DNA from: Salinisphaera sp052044135
Lineage (GTDB): Bacteria; Pseudomonadota; Gammaproteobacteria; Nevskiales; Salinisphaeraceae
DNA length: 64,000 nucleotides
Direction: 5' to 3'
Assembly: GCF_052044135.1 (NCBI RefSeq)
Contig: NZ_JBQDYF010000001.1
Span: forward strand, 434,001 to 498,000
Below are positions 9,194 through 23,651 of this stretch, piece by piece (position 1 is the first letter of the stretch; the number at the start of each line of letters is the position of its first letter). A program made the translations under genes and the position numbers. The notes under the pieces are model-generated. The model saw only the letters and a program-made list of their open reading frames with translations. It had not been told where the DNA came from and searched no databases.

Positions 9194-9291
9194 CCACGCG
9201 CCCGAGCGCATGTGCGCCTGGGGCCTGTTGCGTCGGCGAAATGCGTGGGCGCGGTGTGCCGGCCACGCGCGGGCGGCTGACAAATTCGCGG

Positions 9292-9320
9292 TTGACAACC
9301 GTGTCCGGATTCACAACAAT
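9292..9320 (+). promoter_or_regulatory. Promoter of the tyrU-glyT-thrT-tuf operon
   Basis: A perfect -35 TTGACA (9292-9297), a 17-bp spacer and AACAAT (9315-9320) lie 13 bases before tRNA-Tyr. The GC-rich stretch GCGCGGC after the -10 is the discriminator type known for stringently controlled stable-RNA promoters. Confidence 0.75.
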
Positions 9321-9333
9321 GCGCGGCTCTCGT

Positions 9334-9418
9334 GGAGGGATACCCAAGCGGTCAAAGGGAACAGACTGTAAATCTGTCGGCTCAGCCTTCGGAGGTTCGA
9401 ATCCTCCTCCCTCCACCA
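9334..9418 (+). tRNA. tyrU: tRNA-Tyr(GTA)
   Basis: Class II tRNA of 85 nt with a long variable arm (GTCGGCTCAGCCTTCG). The acceptor stem GGAGGGA/TCCCTCC, anticodon loop CTGTAAA (GTA, Tyr), T arm GGTTCGAATCC and encoded CCA are all present. First gene after the strong promoter at 9292. Confidence 0.97.
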
Positions 9419-9753
9419 TTTGAATATCGACGCAGGTAACGACAACACAGACATCTGGTTGGCACGGAGTTAGACCGAGGAGGGTTCGAACCGATAGAGG
9501 TTCGACGAGGGCGCGAAGCGACCGAGAACGGTCGCGGCACGCGACCGGCCCGCAGGGTGAGACGCGAAGCGGCGAGTCATCCTTCTTCCGCCACCAGGCG
9601 AACAATTCGGGCTTCGAATCCGCGGTGCGGCATCGAGGCTTGGCGCATCCAAGTCGGCGTGGTCGGCTTCGATGGCATCGGATCGAGCCAGCGTCGATTG
9701 ATCGCGCTTGCATTGCGCGCGGTGATTGGCGAGAGTTTGTCGGCGTTGAGCGT
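9419..9753. other. Structured spacer between tRNA-Tyr and tRNA-Gly
   Basis: No protein gene is credible here. The sequence holds GGTTCGAACC near 9483-9492, a T-arm-like palindrome, and two overlapping, mutually exclusive hairpins: CGACCG/CGGTCG (9519-9534, loop AGAA) and GGTCGCG/CGCGACC (9530-9546, loop GCA). In E. coli the corresponding spacer is much shorter. The open frames that cross it on the minus strand contain peptides encoded by antisense tRNA sequence and are artefacts. Confidence 0.55.
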
Positions 9754-9827
9754 GCGGGCGTAGTTCAACGGTAGAACCTCAGCCTTCCAAGCTGATGATG
9801 CCGGTTCGATTCCGGTCGCCCGCTCCA
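9754..9827 (+). tRNA. glyT: tRNA-Gly(TCC)
   Basis: Cloverleaf of 74 nt: acceptor GCGGGCG/CGCCCGC, anticodon loop CTTCCAA with anticodon TCC (reads GGA), T arm GGTTCGATTCC, encoded CCA. Second tRNA of the tRNA-tuf operon. Confidence 0.97.
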
Positions 9828-9863
9828 GGTCGCAATGCGGCGTCCTGGGTGACAATTTGCTTA

Positions 9864-9938
9864 GCCCATGTAGCTCAGAGGTAGAGCACATCCTTGGTAA
9901 GGATGAGGTCACCGGTTCAACTCCGGTCATGGGCTCCA
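9864..9938 (+). tRNA. thrT: tRNA-Thr(GGT)
   Basis: Cloverleaf of 75 nt: acceptor GCCCATG/CATGGGC, anticodon loop TTGGTAA with anticodon GGT (reads ACC), T arm GGTTCAACTCC, encoded CCA. It lies 106 bases before tuf, as thrT does before tufB in E. coli. Confidence 0.97.
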
Positions 9939-10044
9939 AGTCAGGCGGGTGTGCATCGCCCGCGTTTTGGTGTCGAGGCGTCAGTTCCAAGAGCTGTGCG
10001 CGTCTCGGTTGATATACGCAGGCCCAACGGCGAAAGGCGAGGCA

Positions 10045-11235
<1,191 letters not shown>

Positions 11236-11256
11236 GCCGTTTGCGCTGAGGCTGTC

Positions 11257-11299
11257 GCCTGATCGGCCCGCGGCGTGATGCGTCGCGGGCCGATTAGGC
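11257..11299 (+). terminator. Strong hairpin after the first tuf gene
   Basis: GCCT, one G-T pair and ATCGGCCCGCG pair with CGCGGGCCGAT, T and AGGC, giving a 16-bp stem around an 11-nt loop. No T run follows, so it may act as a 3'-end stabiliser or a Rho-assisted stop between tuf and tRNA-Trp. Confidence 0.6.
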
Positions 11300-11328
11300 T
11301 TCAAGGTCTGGTATCATGGCTGCGCGAG

Positions 11329-11356
11329 TTGCCAAGCCCGCGATCTGTGGTACCAT
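11329..11356 (+). promoter_or_regulatory. Promoter for trpT-secE-nusG
   Basis: TTGCCA (11329-11334) and TACCAT (11351-11356), 16 bp apart, lie 39 bases before tRNA-Trp and after the tuf hairpin. The fit is five of six and four of six to consensus. Confidence 0.5.
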
Positions 11357-11395
11357 CCGCGATCTTTTTCGTGGTAAAGAAGAAAGTTTGCGTCT

Positions 11396-11471
<76 letters not shown>

Positions 11472-11511
11472 CTTTTAGACGCACGGTTTTTCGTCTTCGG
11501 TCGAGTAGTCG

Positions 11512-11886
11512 ATGGCAACCTCCGAACAACGCACGGCAAGCGCGCTAGATACGGCGCTGCTATGGCTGGCCATAGTGGTGCTGATTGCCAGCATCGCCGG
11601 CTACTATTATTTCACGGCGTACACCGACGTGGTTCGCGTGCTGGGCATGCTGGCCGGTGTCGCGGTGGCGGCGCTGATCGCCTTCCAGTCGGCGCTTGGC
11701 CGGACGGCATGGTCGTATGTCCAGGGGTCGCGCACCGAGTTGCGGCGCATGGTGTGGCCGACGCGCCGCGAAACCATGCAGACCACGCTGCTCGTCGTGG
11801 TGTTCGTTCTGATCCTTGCGGCGTTCATCTGGGCGCTGGATATCGTTCTCGGTTACGCCGTCACTCTGTTGACCGGGCGCGCCTGA
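11512..11886 (+). CDS. secE: Preprotein translocase subunit SecE
   Basis: Small inner-membrane subunit of the SecYEG channel, 124 residues. It has three hydrophobic helices (about 14-36, 41-64 and 92-118), the gammaproteobacterial form. The conserved amphipathic segment RTELRRMVWPTRRETMQTT precedes the last helix, which clamps SecY. It is cotranscribed with nusG 16 bases downstream. Confidence 0.96.
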   Translation: MATSEQRTASALDTALLWLAIVVLIASIAGYYYFTAYTDVVRVLGMLAGVAVAALIAFQSALGRTAWSYVQGSRTELRRMVWPTRRETMQTTLLVVVFVLILAAFIWALDIVLGYAVTLLTGRA

Positions 11887-11902
11887 GCGCGGAGCTGTTT
11901 AT

Positions 11903-12436
11903 ATGGCCAAGCACTGGTACGTCGTTCAAGCCTTCTCTCAGTACGAGAAGAAAGTGCGCGATTCCCTCAAGGATTACATCGCGCGCCATGAAATGGAGGA
12001 CTACTTCGGCGAGGTGCTGGTGCCGACCGAAGAGGTGGTCGAGGTGCGCGATGGTCAGCGCCGCACGACCGAGCGCAAGTTCTTTCCGGGCTACGTACTC
12101 GTGCACATGGAAATGAACGACGACACCTGGCATCTGGTGAAGAGCGTGCCGCGCGTGCTGGGTTTCATTGGCGGCACGGCCGATCGGCCGGCGCCGATCT
12201 CGGACTCGGAGGCCGACCAGATTCTCAATCGGGTCGAGGAGTCGGTCGACAAGCCGCGCCCGAAGACCGTGTTCGAGCCGGGTCAGGAAGTGCGTGTCAT
12301 CGACGGCCCGTTCGCCGACTTCAATGGCGTGGTCGAGGAAGTGAACTACGACAAGAACCGCTTGCGTGTCGCGGTGACCATTTTCGGTCGTTCGACGCCG
12401 GTGGATCTGGAATTCGATCAGGTCGAGAAGACCTGA
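11903..12436 (+). CDS. nusG: Transcription termination/antitermination factor NusG
   Basis: Protein of 177 residues. It has an N-terminal NGN domain (starts KHWYVVQAFSQYEKKV) that binds the RNA polymerase clamp, and a C-terminal KOW domain (PGQEVRVIDGPFADFNGVVEE) that contacts Rho or ribosomal protein S10. NusG suppresses pausing and couples transcription to translation. The order secE-nusG-rplK is universal in this group. Confidence 0.97.
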   Translation: MAKHWYVVQAFSQYEKKVRDSLKDYIARHEMEDYFGEVLVPTEEVVEVRDGQRRTTERKFFPGYVLVHMEMNDDTWHLVKSVPRVLGFIGGTADRPAPISDSEADQILNRVEESVDKPRPKTVFEPGQEVRVIDGPFADFNGVVEEVNYDKNRLRVAVTIFGRSTPVDLEFDQVEKT

Positions 12437-12516
12437 TCCGGCCGCGCTGCCGCATGGCGCAATGACAGGGAGCCCGGGCCGACCCCGCGGCGTGAGTACC
12501 TGAAAGGAGTAAATCA

Positions 12517-12945
12517 ATGGCTAAGAAAGTCACCGGATATATCAAGCTGCAGATTCCGGCCGGCAAGGCGAACCCGAGCCCGCCCGTGGGTCCGGCGCTG
12601 GGTCAGCACGGCGTCAACATCATGGAATTCTGCAAGGCCTTCAACGCCGAAACACAGGACATGGAGCCGGGTCTGCCGACGCCGGTCGTGATTACCGTGT
12701 TTTCGGATCGCAGCTTTTCCTTCATCAAGAAGACGCCGCCGGCGTCCATCCTGCTGAAAAAGGCCGCGAATATTTCCTCGGGCGCCGCGGATCCGCTGCG
12801 CGACAAGGTGGGGACGGTCACCCGTGCCCAGGTCGAACAGATCGCCGAAACCAAGTGGCCGGATCTGAATGCGGCCGATATGGAGGCCGCCGTCCGTATT
12901 ATTTCGGGCAGTGCCCGTTCCATGGGCATCAAGGTGGAGGGCTAA
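12517..12945 (+). CDS. rplK: 50S ribosomal protein L11
   Basis: Protein of 142 residues. The N-terminal proline-rich segment IPAGKANPSPPVGPALGQHG is the conserved L11 region at the GTPase-associated centre, where thiostrepton and RelA act. The C-terminal domain binds 23S rRNA. An AAAGGAG Shine-Dalgarno precedes the ATG. The rplA start follows after three bases. Confidence 0.98.
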   Translation: MAKKVTGYIKLQIPAGKANPSPPVGPALGQHGVNIMEFCKAFNAETQDMEPGLPTPVVITVFSDRSFSFIKKTPPASILLKKAANISSGAADPLRDKVGTVTRAQVEQIAETKWPDLNAADMEAAVRIISGSARSMGIKVEG

Positions 12946-12948
12946 GCC

Positions 12949-13644
12949 ATGGCGAAAGTGTCCAAGCGCAAGGCGGCAATCCGCGACCAGATCGATCCGG
13001 TCAAGGTGTATCCCGTCGACGAGGCCCTGAATCTGCTGAAGAAGCTGGCCAGCGCCCGGTTCAACGAGACGGTCGAAGTCTCGGTCAATCTCGGCGTTAA
13101 TGCCCGCAAGTCGGATCAGAACGTGCGCGGCTCGACGGTCATGCCCAACGGCACCGGCAAGAGCGTCCGCGTGGCGGTGTTCACGCAGGGCGACAATGTC
13201 GAGAAGGCCAAGGCGGCCGGCGCCGACGTGGTCGGCCTGAACGACCTGGCCGAGCAGGTGCAAAACGGCCAGATCGACTTCGACATGGTCGTGGCTACGC
13301 CCGACGCCATGCCGGTGGTCGGTCGCCTGGGCCAGATCCTGGGTCCGAAGGGGCTGATGCCGAATCCCAAGACGGGTACGGTCACCGCCGACGTGGAAAC
13401 CGCGGTCAAGAATGCCAAGGCCGGTCAGGTGCAGTATCGCACCGACAAGGCGGGTATCATTCATGCGCCCATCGGCAAGGCCGATTTCGACAACCAGGCC
13501 CTGGTGGAAAATCTTTCGGCCCTGATCCAGGACCTGAAGAAGGCCAAGCCGCCCAACGCCAAGGGCATCTATTTCAAGAAGGTGTCGCTGTCGACGACGA
13601 TGGGTCCCGGTCTGACCGTGGACCATTCCAGCGTCGCGGCGTAA
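12949..13644 (+). CDS. rplA: 50S ribosomal protein L1
   Basis: Protein of 231 residues, usual L1 length, with the signature GRLGQILGPKGLMPNPKTGT near residue 124. L1 builds the mobile stalk at the E site and, in related bacteria, represses translation of its own rplK-rplA message. The overlap-like spacing with rplK supports coupled translation. Confidence 0.98.
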   Translation: MAKVSKRKAAIRDQIDPVKVYPVDEALNLLKKLASARFNETVEVSVNLGVNARKSDQNVRGSTVMPNGTGKSVRVAVFTQGDNVEKAKAAGADVVGLNDLAEQVQNGQIDFDMVVATPDAMPVVGRLGQILGPKGLMPNPKTGTVTADVETAVKNAKAGQVQYRTDKAGIIHAPIGKADFDNQALVENLSALIQDLKKAKPPNAKGIYFKKVSLSTTMGPGLTVDHSSVAA

Positions 13645-13689
13645 GTAATCGAGATGGCCGGGTGCGTGCACCCGGGTGTCAACCGTTCT

Positions 13690-13800
13690 TTGTAGCGCAG
13701 CCCGCTCCGAGATGGCTGCGTCGTCAAAGACCGCCAGGCGAACCGGCCGTCCGGTTCTTAAAGATCGATAGATCAGCCTGCGCAGATGACGTGTGCGATG
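13690..13800 (+). promoter_or_regulatory. L10 leader (ribosomal protein autoregulatory RNA) before rplJ
   Basis: The 254-base gap before rplJ holds the conserved blocks of the L10 leader: AAGACCGCCAGG (about 13727-13738), TTAA (13758-13761) and CCTGCGCAGATGACG (about 13777-13791). They line up with the E. coli blocks around CAAGACCGCAGG and CTGCGTAGACGG. The L10-(L7/L12)4 complex binds this RNA and represses its own operon. Boundaries are approximate. Confidence 0.75.
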
Positions 13801-13898
13801 CGACCCCGGTGGCATCGCAGTCGTCGAATGGGTCCGTCGCGAGGCGGATTCAGTCACCGCCGGCGGATGGTCGTCGGCATGTGTAAGGAGTGATGACT

Positions 13899-14426
13899 AT
13901 GGCCATGAGTTTTCAAGCCAAGCAGGCCATGGTGGCAGAAGTCAGCGATGTGGCGACCCGCGCGCATTCCGCCGTTCTGGCGGAATATCGTGGTCTCACC
14001 GCGGGCCAGATGGACCGGCTTCGGATCGAGGGTCGCCACGGCGGCGCCTATCTGAAGGTGGTCAAGAACAATCTGGCCAAGCTGGCGCTCAAGGGCACGG
14101 ACTACGAATGCATGAGTGAAGCGTTCGTCGGCCCGGTGATTCTCGGCTTTTCGCTGGAGGATCCGGGTGCGGCGGCACGCGTCATGAGCGAATTCGCCAA
14201 GTCCAACGAAGCCCTGAAAGTCACGGCGGTCTCGTTCAACGGGCAGTTGCTGCCCGGCGATCAGCTGGACCGTCTGGCGAAGCTGCCGACCCGCGACGAA
14301 GCGCTGGCCCAGCTGATGCGCGTCATGAAGGCGCCCATCGACAAGCTGGCCCGCACGACACGCGAGCCGGTCGCCCAGGCTGCCCGCGCCATGGCAGCAG
14401 TCCGCGATCAAAAGCAGGCTGCTTGA
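13899..14426 (+). CDS. rplJ: 50S ribosomal protein L10
   Basis: Protein of 175 residues that anchors the L7/L12 stalk to 23S rRNA. ATG 13899 is chosen because AAGGAG ends eight bases upstream and the product (MAMSFQAKQAMVAEV) then aligns with other L10 N-termini; ATG 13893 is also possible. RNA-binding features EYRGLTAGQMDRLR and VVKNNLAKLAL are present. The C-terminal helix recruits L7/L12 dimers. Confidence 0.97.
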   Translation: MAMSFQAKQAMVAEVSDVATRAHSAVLAEYRGLTAGQMDRLRIEGRHGGAYLKVVKNNLAKLALKGTDYECMSEAFVGPVILGFSLEDPGAAARVMSEFAKSNEALKVTAVSFNGQLLPGDQLDRLAKLPTRDEALAQLMRVMKAPIDKLARTTREPVAQAARAMAAVRDQKQAA

Positions 14427-14495
14427 TAATCCGAGCTGAAAACCCGTTGTTGAAACGGATCGGTTGATCCCAACATATTGAACAGGAGCTATACA

Positions 14496-14876
14496 ATGGC
14501 TGCTACGAAGGAAGAAGTACTCGAAGCGATCTCCGAGATGTCCGTGATGGACGTCGTGGAGCTCGTCGAAATGATGGAAGAGAAGTTTGGCGTTTCGGCC
14601 GCTGCGCCGGTGGCCATGGCCGCCGGCGCTGGTGCCGGTGGCGAGGCTGCTGCTGAAGAAGAGCAGACCGAGTTCGACGTCGTGATGACCAGCTTTGGCG
14701 ATAACAAGGTCGGTGCCATCAAGGCCGTTCGCGCCATCACGGGCCTGGGTCTGAAGGAAGCCAAGGAAATGGTCGAAGGTGTTCCGGCCACGCTGAAGGA
14801 AGGTGTGGAAAAGGAAGAGGCCGACAAGATCAAGAAGGATCTCGAGGACGCCGGCGCCACGGTGGAACTCAAGTAA
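14496..14876 (+). CDS. rplL: 50S ribosomal protein L7/L12
   Basis: Stalk protein of 126 residues. It has an N-terminal dimerisation helix (TKEEVLEAISEMSVMDVVEL), an alanine-glycine-rich flexible hinge (about 36-55) and a C-terminal domain with VGAIKAVRAITGLGLKEAK, which recruits translational GTPases. ATG 14496 follows ACAGGAG; the upstream in-frame codons are untranslated leader. Confidence 0.98.
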   Translation: MAATKEEVLEAISEMSVMDVVELVEMMEEKFGVSAAAPVAMAAGAGAGGEAAAEEEQTEFDVVMTSFGDNKVGAIKAVRAITGLGLKEAKEMVEGVPATLKEGVEKEEADKIKKDLEDAGATVELK

Positions 14877-14947
14877 TCCGCTTTTCTGCGGCTGGGAAAA
14901 CGCATAGCGAGTTGATCAAGACGATAACTTGACGCGTTTGGTGAAAT

Positions 14948-14978
14948 GGCTGGTAGCGCATGACGCTGCCGGCCTTTT
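14948..14978 (+). terminator. Attenuator hairpin between rplL and rpoB
   Basis: GGCTGGTAGCG pairs with CGCTGCCGGCC (11 pairs including G-T) around the loop CATGA and is followed by TTTT. The place between rplL and rpoB is where E. coli has a partial terminator that lowers polymerase synthesis relative to ribosomal proteins. Confidence 0.8.
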
Positions 14979-15119
14979 CCCGTTGTCGCTGCATTCGAAA
15001 TCTGCAGTGTGACCCGACGGCAACCACGGCCGGGTCAGACTGGAGCTTTTGACAAGTCCGCGCTACCCGCCGCGAGAGTGCCCCACTCGCGGTCCGTCCA
15101 ACCAAGAGGGTTGAGTGAC

Positions 15120-18100
15120 ATGGCCTACTCGTTTACCGAGAAAAAACGAATCCGCAAGGATTTCGCTAAACAGCCGTCGGTGCTGGAGATGCCGTTTCTC
15201 CTGGCCACCCAGATCGATTCCTACCGCCAGTTCCTCCAGCAGGGCCTCGATGCGGACAAGCGCGCCGAAGCCGGGCTGCATGCCGCCTTCAGCTCGGTCT
15301 TTCCGATGGCCAGCCATTCCGGCAGCGCCGCGCTCGAATACGTCAGCTACCGGCTGGGCCAGCCGGTGTTCGACGAAAAAGAGTGTCGTGTTCGCGGCAT
15401 GATCTATTCCGCGCCGCTGCGCGTGACCGTTCGCCTGATCATTTACGACAAGGATAGTAAGGCGAACCCGAAACCGGTCAAGGATATCAAGGAGCAGGAA
15501 GTGTACATGGGCGAGATGCCGCTCATGACCGATACTGGCACCTTCATTATCAACGGCACCGAGCGGGTCATCGTCAACCAGCTGCATCGAAGCCCCGGCG
15601 TGTTCTTCGATCACGACCGCGGCAAGACGCACAGCTCGGGCAAGTATCTGTACTCCGCGCGCGTGATTCCGTATCGTGGTTCGTGGCTCGACTTCGAGTT
15701 CGATCCCAAGGACAACGTCTACGTGCGTATCGACCGGCGTCGCAAGCTGCCGGCAACCATCCTGCTTCGCGCGCTCGGCTATGACACCGAGCAGATGCTC
15801 GATATTTTCCACGAAACCACGATGTTCCACCTGTCCGACAAGGGCGTGGAGATGGAGCTCGTGCCCGAGCGTTTGCGCGGCGAAACGGCGACCTTCGACA
15901 TCAAGGCCGGCGATGACGTGATCGTCGAGGAAGGACGCCGGATCACCGTGCGTCACATCAAGAAGCTCGAGGATGCGGGCGTCTCCAAGCTGGAAGTGCC
16001 GGCCGATTACCTGATCGGCAAGGTGCTGTCGCGGGCGATCGTGGACACCGACACCGGTGAAGAGCTGGCCGCCGCCAACACCGAGATTACCGAGGAGCTG
16101 GTCGAGGCGTTCCGCACCGCCGGCATCACCGATGTGCCGACGCTGTACATCAACGATCTCGATCACGGCCCCTATATCTCGAGCACGTTGATGCAGGATC
16201 CGTCCACCTCGAAACTCGAGGCGATGGTCGAGATCTATCGCATGATGCGTCCGGGCGAGCCGCCGACCAAGGATGCGGCCGAGAACCTGTTCGACAATCT
16301 GTTCTTCAATCCCGAGCGCTACGATCTGTCAGCGGTCGGCCGCATGAAGTTCAACCGTCGTCTGGGCCGCGAGGAGGCCGAGGGCGAATCGGTGCTGTCC
16401 AACCAGGACATCATCGATGTGCTCAAGGAGCTGGTCTCGATCCGTAACGGCGTGGGCCAGACCGACGACATCGACCACCTCGGCAACCGGCGCGTGCGCT
16501 CGGTCGGCGAGATGGCGGAGAACGCCTTCCGCACCGGCCTGGTGCGTGTCGAGCGTGCCGTCCGCGAGCGGCTGTCGGTGGCCGAATCCGAAGGCCTGAT
16601 GCCGCAGGACCTGATCAACGCCAAGCCGGTGGCCGCCGCGATCAAGGAGTTCTTCGGCTCGTCGCAGCTGTCGCAGTTCATGGACCAGAACAACCCCTTG
16701 TCCGAGGTCACGCACAAGCGCCGTGTGTCGGCCCTCGGCCCGGGTGGTCTGACCCGCGAGCGCGCCGGCTTCGAAGTGCGCGACGTGCATCCGACCCATT
16801 ACGGTCGCATCTGCCCGATCGAGACGCCGGAAGGCCCGAATATCGGTCTGATCAACTCGCTGTCGGTGTATTCCCGCACCAACAAGTACGGCTTTCTGGA
16901 AACGCCGTATCGCAAGGTCGAAAACGGCCGGGCCACCGGCGAGATCGAATATCTGTCGGCGATCGAGGAAGGCCGTTACGTCATCGCCCAGGCCAACGCC
17001 CGGGTCGACGAGACCGGCCAGTTCACCGACGAGCTCGTGTCCTGTCGTTATCAGGGCGAATTCACCATGTCGGGGCCGGACAAGGTCCAGTACATGGATG
17101 TGTCGCCCAAGCAGATCCTGTCGGTCGCGGCCTCGCTGGTGCCCTTCATCGAGCACGACGACGCCAACCGTGCGCTCATGGGCTCGAACATGCAGCGTCA
17201 GGCCGTGCCGTGCCTGCGTGCCGACAAGCCACTGGTCGGCACCGGCATCGAGCGCAAGGTGGCGATCGACTCCGGGAACGCCGTGACCGCGCGCCGCGGC
17301 GGCGTGGTCGACAAGGTCGACGCCTCGCGCGTGGTGGTGCGTGTTCACGACTCCGAGACGTCCGCCGACGAATCGGGCGTGGATATCTACAACATGGTCA
17401 AGTACACGCGTTCGAACCAGAACACGTGCCTGAACCAGAAGCCGCTGGTCTCCCCGGGCGACGTCATCGAGCGTGGCGACGTGCTGGCCGACGGCCCGTC
17501 CACCGACATGGGCGAGCTGGCCCTGGGCCAGAACCTGCTGGTGGCGTTCATGCCCTGGCATGGCTACAACTTCGAGGACTCGATCCTGATCTCGGAGCGT
17601 GTGGTCGAGGAAGACCGCTTCACCTCGGTGCACATCGAGGAACTGACCTGTGTCGCGCGTGAGACCAAGCTCGGGTCGGAGGAGATCACCTCCGATATCC
17701 CGAACGTCAACGAGTCGGCGCTGTCCAAGCTGGACGCTTCCGGCATCGCCTACATCGGCGCCGAGGTCAAGGCCGGCGATATTCTGGTCGGTAAGGTCAC
17801 GCCCAAGGGCGAAACACAGCTCACGCCGGAGGAAAAGCTTTTGCGGGCGATCTTCGGTGAGAAGGCATCCGACGTGAAGGATTCTTCGCAGCGGGTGCCG
17901 CCGGGCATGGACGGTACCGTGATCGACGTTCGCGTGTTCACGCGCGACGGCGTCGAGAAGGACGCCCGTGCCCTGTCCATCGAAGAAGAAGAGATGGACG
18001 AGGTCCGTCGCGATCTGGCCGACCAGCAGCGTATCTTCGAGGACGATCTGTTCGATCGCCTGCGCAGCATGCTGCTCGGCAAGGTGGCCGACGGTGGCCC

Positions 18101-19202
18101 GAACCGGTTGAAGGCCGACAGCAAGATCGCCGCGAGCTATCTGGACGACCTGGATCGCGAGAAGTGGTTCGATATTCGCCTGCACGACGAACAGGCGCAG
18201 GCGCAGCTCGAGGCGGTGGCGCAGCGTCTCAAGGACCAGAAAGCCGACTTCGAGCGCCAGCTGGCCTCGAAGAAGGAAAAGATCACGCAGGGTGACGAAC
18301 TGGCGCCGGGCGTGCTCAAGATGGTCAAGGTCTATCTGGCCGTGAAGCGCCGTGTGCAGCCGGGCGACAAGATGGCCGGCCGTCACGGTAACAAGGGTGT
18401 GATCTCGCAGATCGTGCCGGTCGAGGACATGCCGTATCTGGAAGACGGCACCCCGGCCGACATCGTGCTGAATCCGTTGGGCGTGCCGTCGCGCATGAAC
18501 ATCGGGCAGGTTCTGGAGACCCATCTGGGCTGGGCCGCGCGCGGTATCGGTCTGCGGGTCGGCGAGATGCTCGAGCAGCAGAAGGCGGTCGGTGAAATCC
18601 GTGCGTTCCTGAAGAAGGCGTATCACGTCGACGAGGGCACGCAGGAAGACGTCGATCAGCTCACCGACGAGGAGATGCTGGCCATGGCGCATAACCTGGT
18701 CGGCGGGATGCCGACGGCGACGCCGGTATTCGACGGGGCCAACGAGGACGAGATCCGCGAGCTGCTCAAGCTGGCGGGCCTGCCCGAGTCCGGCCAGGCC
18801 AACCTGATCGACGGCCGTACCGGCGAGACCTTCGATCGTCCGGTGACCGTGGGCTATATGTACATGCTCAAGCTCAACCACCTGGTCGACGACAAGATGC
18901 ACGCCCGCTCGACCGGGCCGTACAGCCTGGTCACCCAGCAGCCGCTCGGCGGCAAGGCCCAGTTCGGCGGCCAGCGCTTCGGTGAGATGGAAGTCTGGGC
19001 CCTGCAGGCCTATGGCGCGGCGTATACGCTGCAGGAAATGCTCACCGTCAAGTCGGACGACGTCGCCGGCCGCACGCGGATGTACAAGAGCATTGTCGAC
19101 GGCGACCATCAAATGCACGCCGGCATGCCGGAGTCCTTCAACGTTCTGACCAAGGAAATCCGTTCGCTCGGTCTGAACATCGAACTCGAGGAAGACGATT
19201 AG
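15120..19202 (+). CDS. rpoB: DNA-directed RNA polymerase subunit beta
   Basis: Protein of 1360 residues, normal for gammaproteobacteria. The rifampicin pocket around residue 510 reads GSSQLSQFMDQNNPLSEVTH then KRRVSALGPGGL, the wild-type rifampicin-sensitive form. The C-terminal block GGKAQFGGQRFGEMEVWALQ is intact, and the active-site-near sequence GDKMAGRHGNKG is present. ATG 15120 is used; the earlier in-frame codons are leader. It is followed by rpoC after 94 bases. Confidence 0.99.
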   Translation: MAYSFTEKKRIRKDFAKQPSVLEMPFLLATQIDSYRQFLQQGLDADKRAEAGLHAAFSSVFPMASHSGSAALEYVSYRLGQPVFDEKECRVRGMIYSAPLRVTVRLIIYDKDSKANPKPVKDIKEQEVYMGEMPLMTDTGTFIINGTERVIVNQLHRSPGVFFDHDRGKTHSSGKYLYSARVIPYRGSWLDFEFDPKDNVYVRIDRRRKLPATILLRALGYDTEQMLDIFHETTMFHLSDKGVEMELVPERLRGETATFDIKAGDDVIVEEGRRITVRHIKKLEDAGVSKLEVPADYLIGKVLSRAIVDTDTGEELAAANTEITEELVEAFRTAGITDVPTLYINDLDHGPYISSTLMQDPSTSKLEAMVEIYRMMRPGEPPTKDAAENLFDNLFFNPERYDLSAVGRMKFNRRLGREEAEGESVLSNQDIIDVLKELVSIRNGVGQTDDIDHLGNRRVRSVGEMAENAFRTGLVRVERAVRERLSVAESEGLMPQDLINAKPVAAAIKEFFGSSQLSQFMDQNNPLSEVTHKRRVSALGPGGLTRERAGFEVRDVHPTHYGRICPIETPEGPNIGLINSLSVYSRTNKYGFLETPYRKVENGRATGEIEYLSAIEEGRYVIAQANARVDETGQFTDELVSCRYQGEFTMSGPDKVQYMDVSPKQILSVAASLVPFIEHDDANRALMGSNMQRQAVPCLRADKPLVGTGIERKVAIDSGNAVTARRGGVVDKVDASRVVVRVHDSETSADESGVDIYNMVKYTRSNQNTCLNQKPLVSPGDVIERGDVLADGPSTDMGELALGQNLLVAFMPWHGYNFEDSILISERVVEEDRFTSVHIEELTCVARETKLGSEEITSDIPNVNESALSKLDASGIAYIGAEVKAGDILVGKVTPKGETQLTPEEKLLRAIFGEKASDVKDSSQRVPPGMDGTVIDVRVFTRDGVEKDARALSIEEEEMDEVRRDLADQQRIFEDDLFDRLRSMLLGKVADGGPNRLKADSKIAASYLDDLDREKWFDIRLHDEQAQAQLEAVAQRLKDQKADFERQLASKKEKITQGDELAPGVLKMVKVYLAVKRRVQPGDKMAGRHGNKGVISQIVPVEDMPYLEDGTPADIVLNPLGVPSRMNIGQVLETHLGWAARGIGLRVGEMLEQQKAVGEIRAFLKKAYHVDEGTQEDVDQLTDEEMLAMAHNLVGGMPTATPVFDGANEDEIRELLKLAGLPESGQANLIDGRTGETFDRPVTVGYMYMLKLNHLVDDKMHARSTGPYSLVTQQPLGGKAQFGGQRFGEMEVWALQAYGAAYTLQEMLTVKSDDVAGRTRMYKSIVDGDHQMHAGMPESFNVLTKEIRSLGLNIELEEDD

Positions 19203-19296
19203 TGAGGAACGCGGTGGCGGCCGGGCAACCGGCCGCCGGCACGGTGCGACCCACCGTGCGCGTTGCAACCACGCCCCTCACGATCCGGAGTAGGAC

Positions 19297-23580
<4,284 letters not shown>

Positions 23581-23607
23581 TGGCGCTACCGGGCAGGCGC
23601 GCGATGG

Positions 23608-23636
23608 TTGACACCAGCGTGCGTCTGCCTTAGTAT
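23608..23636 (+). promoter_or_regulatory. Promoter of the str operon (rpsL)
   Basis: Consensus TTGACA (23608-23613), a 17-bp spacer and TAGTAT (23631-23636) start 28 bases after rpoC. Transcription would begin near 23643, just before a terminator-like hairpin. Confidence 0.75.
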
Positions 23637-23651
23637 CCGCCGTCCTCTTCT

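Noticed and set aside
9177..9990. Minus-strand open frames of 178 and 137 codons with GGGFEPP- and GIEPASS-type peptides
   Set aside because: These are the classic spurious proteins produced by reading antisense across tRNA genes (tRNA-Tyr, Gly and Thr here). No start signal and no independent homology apart from the tRNA sequence.
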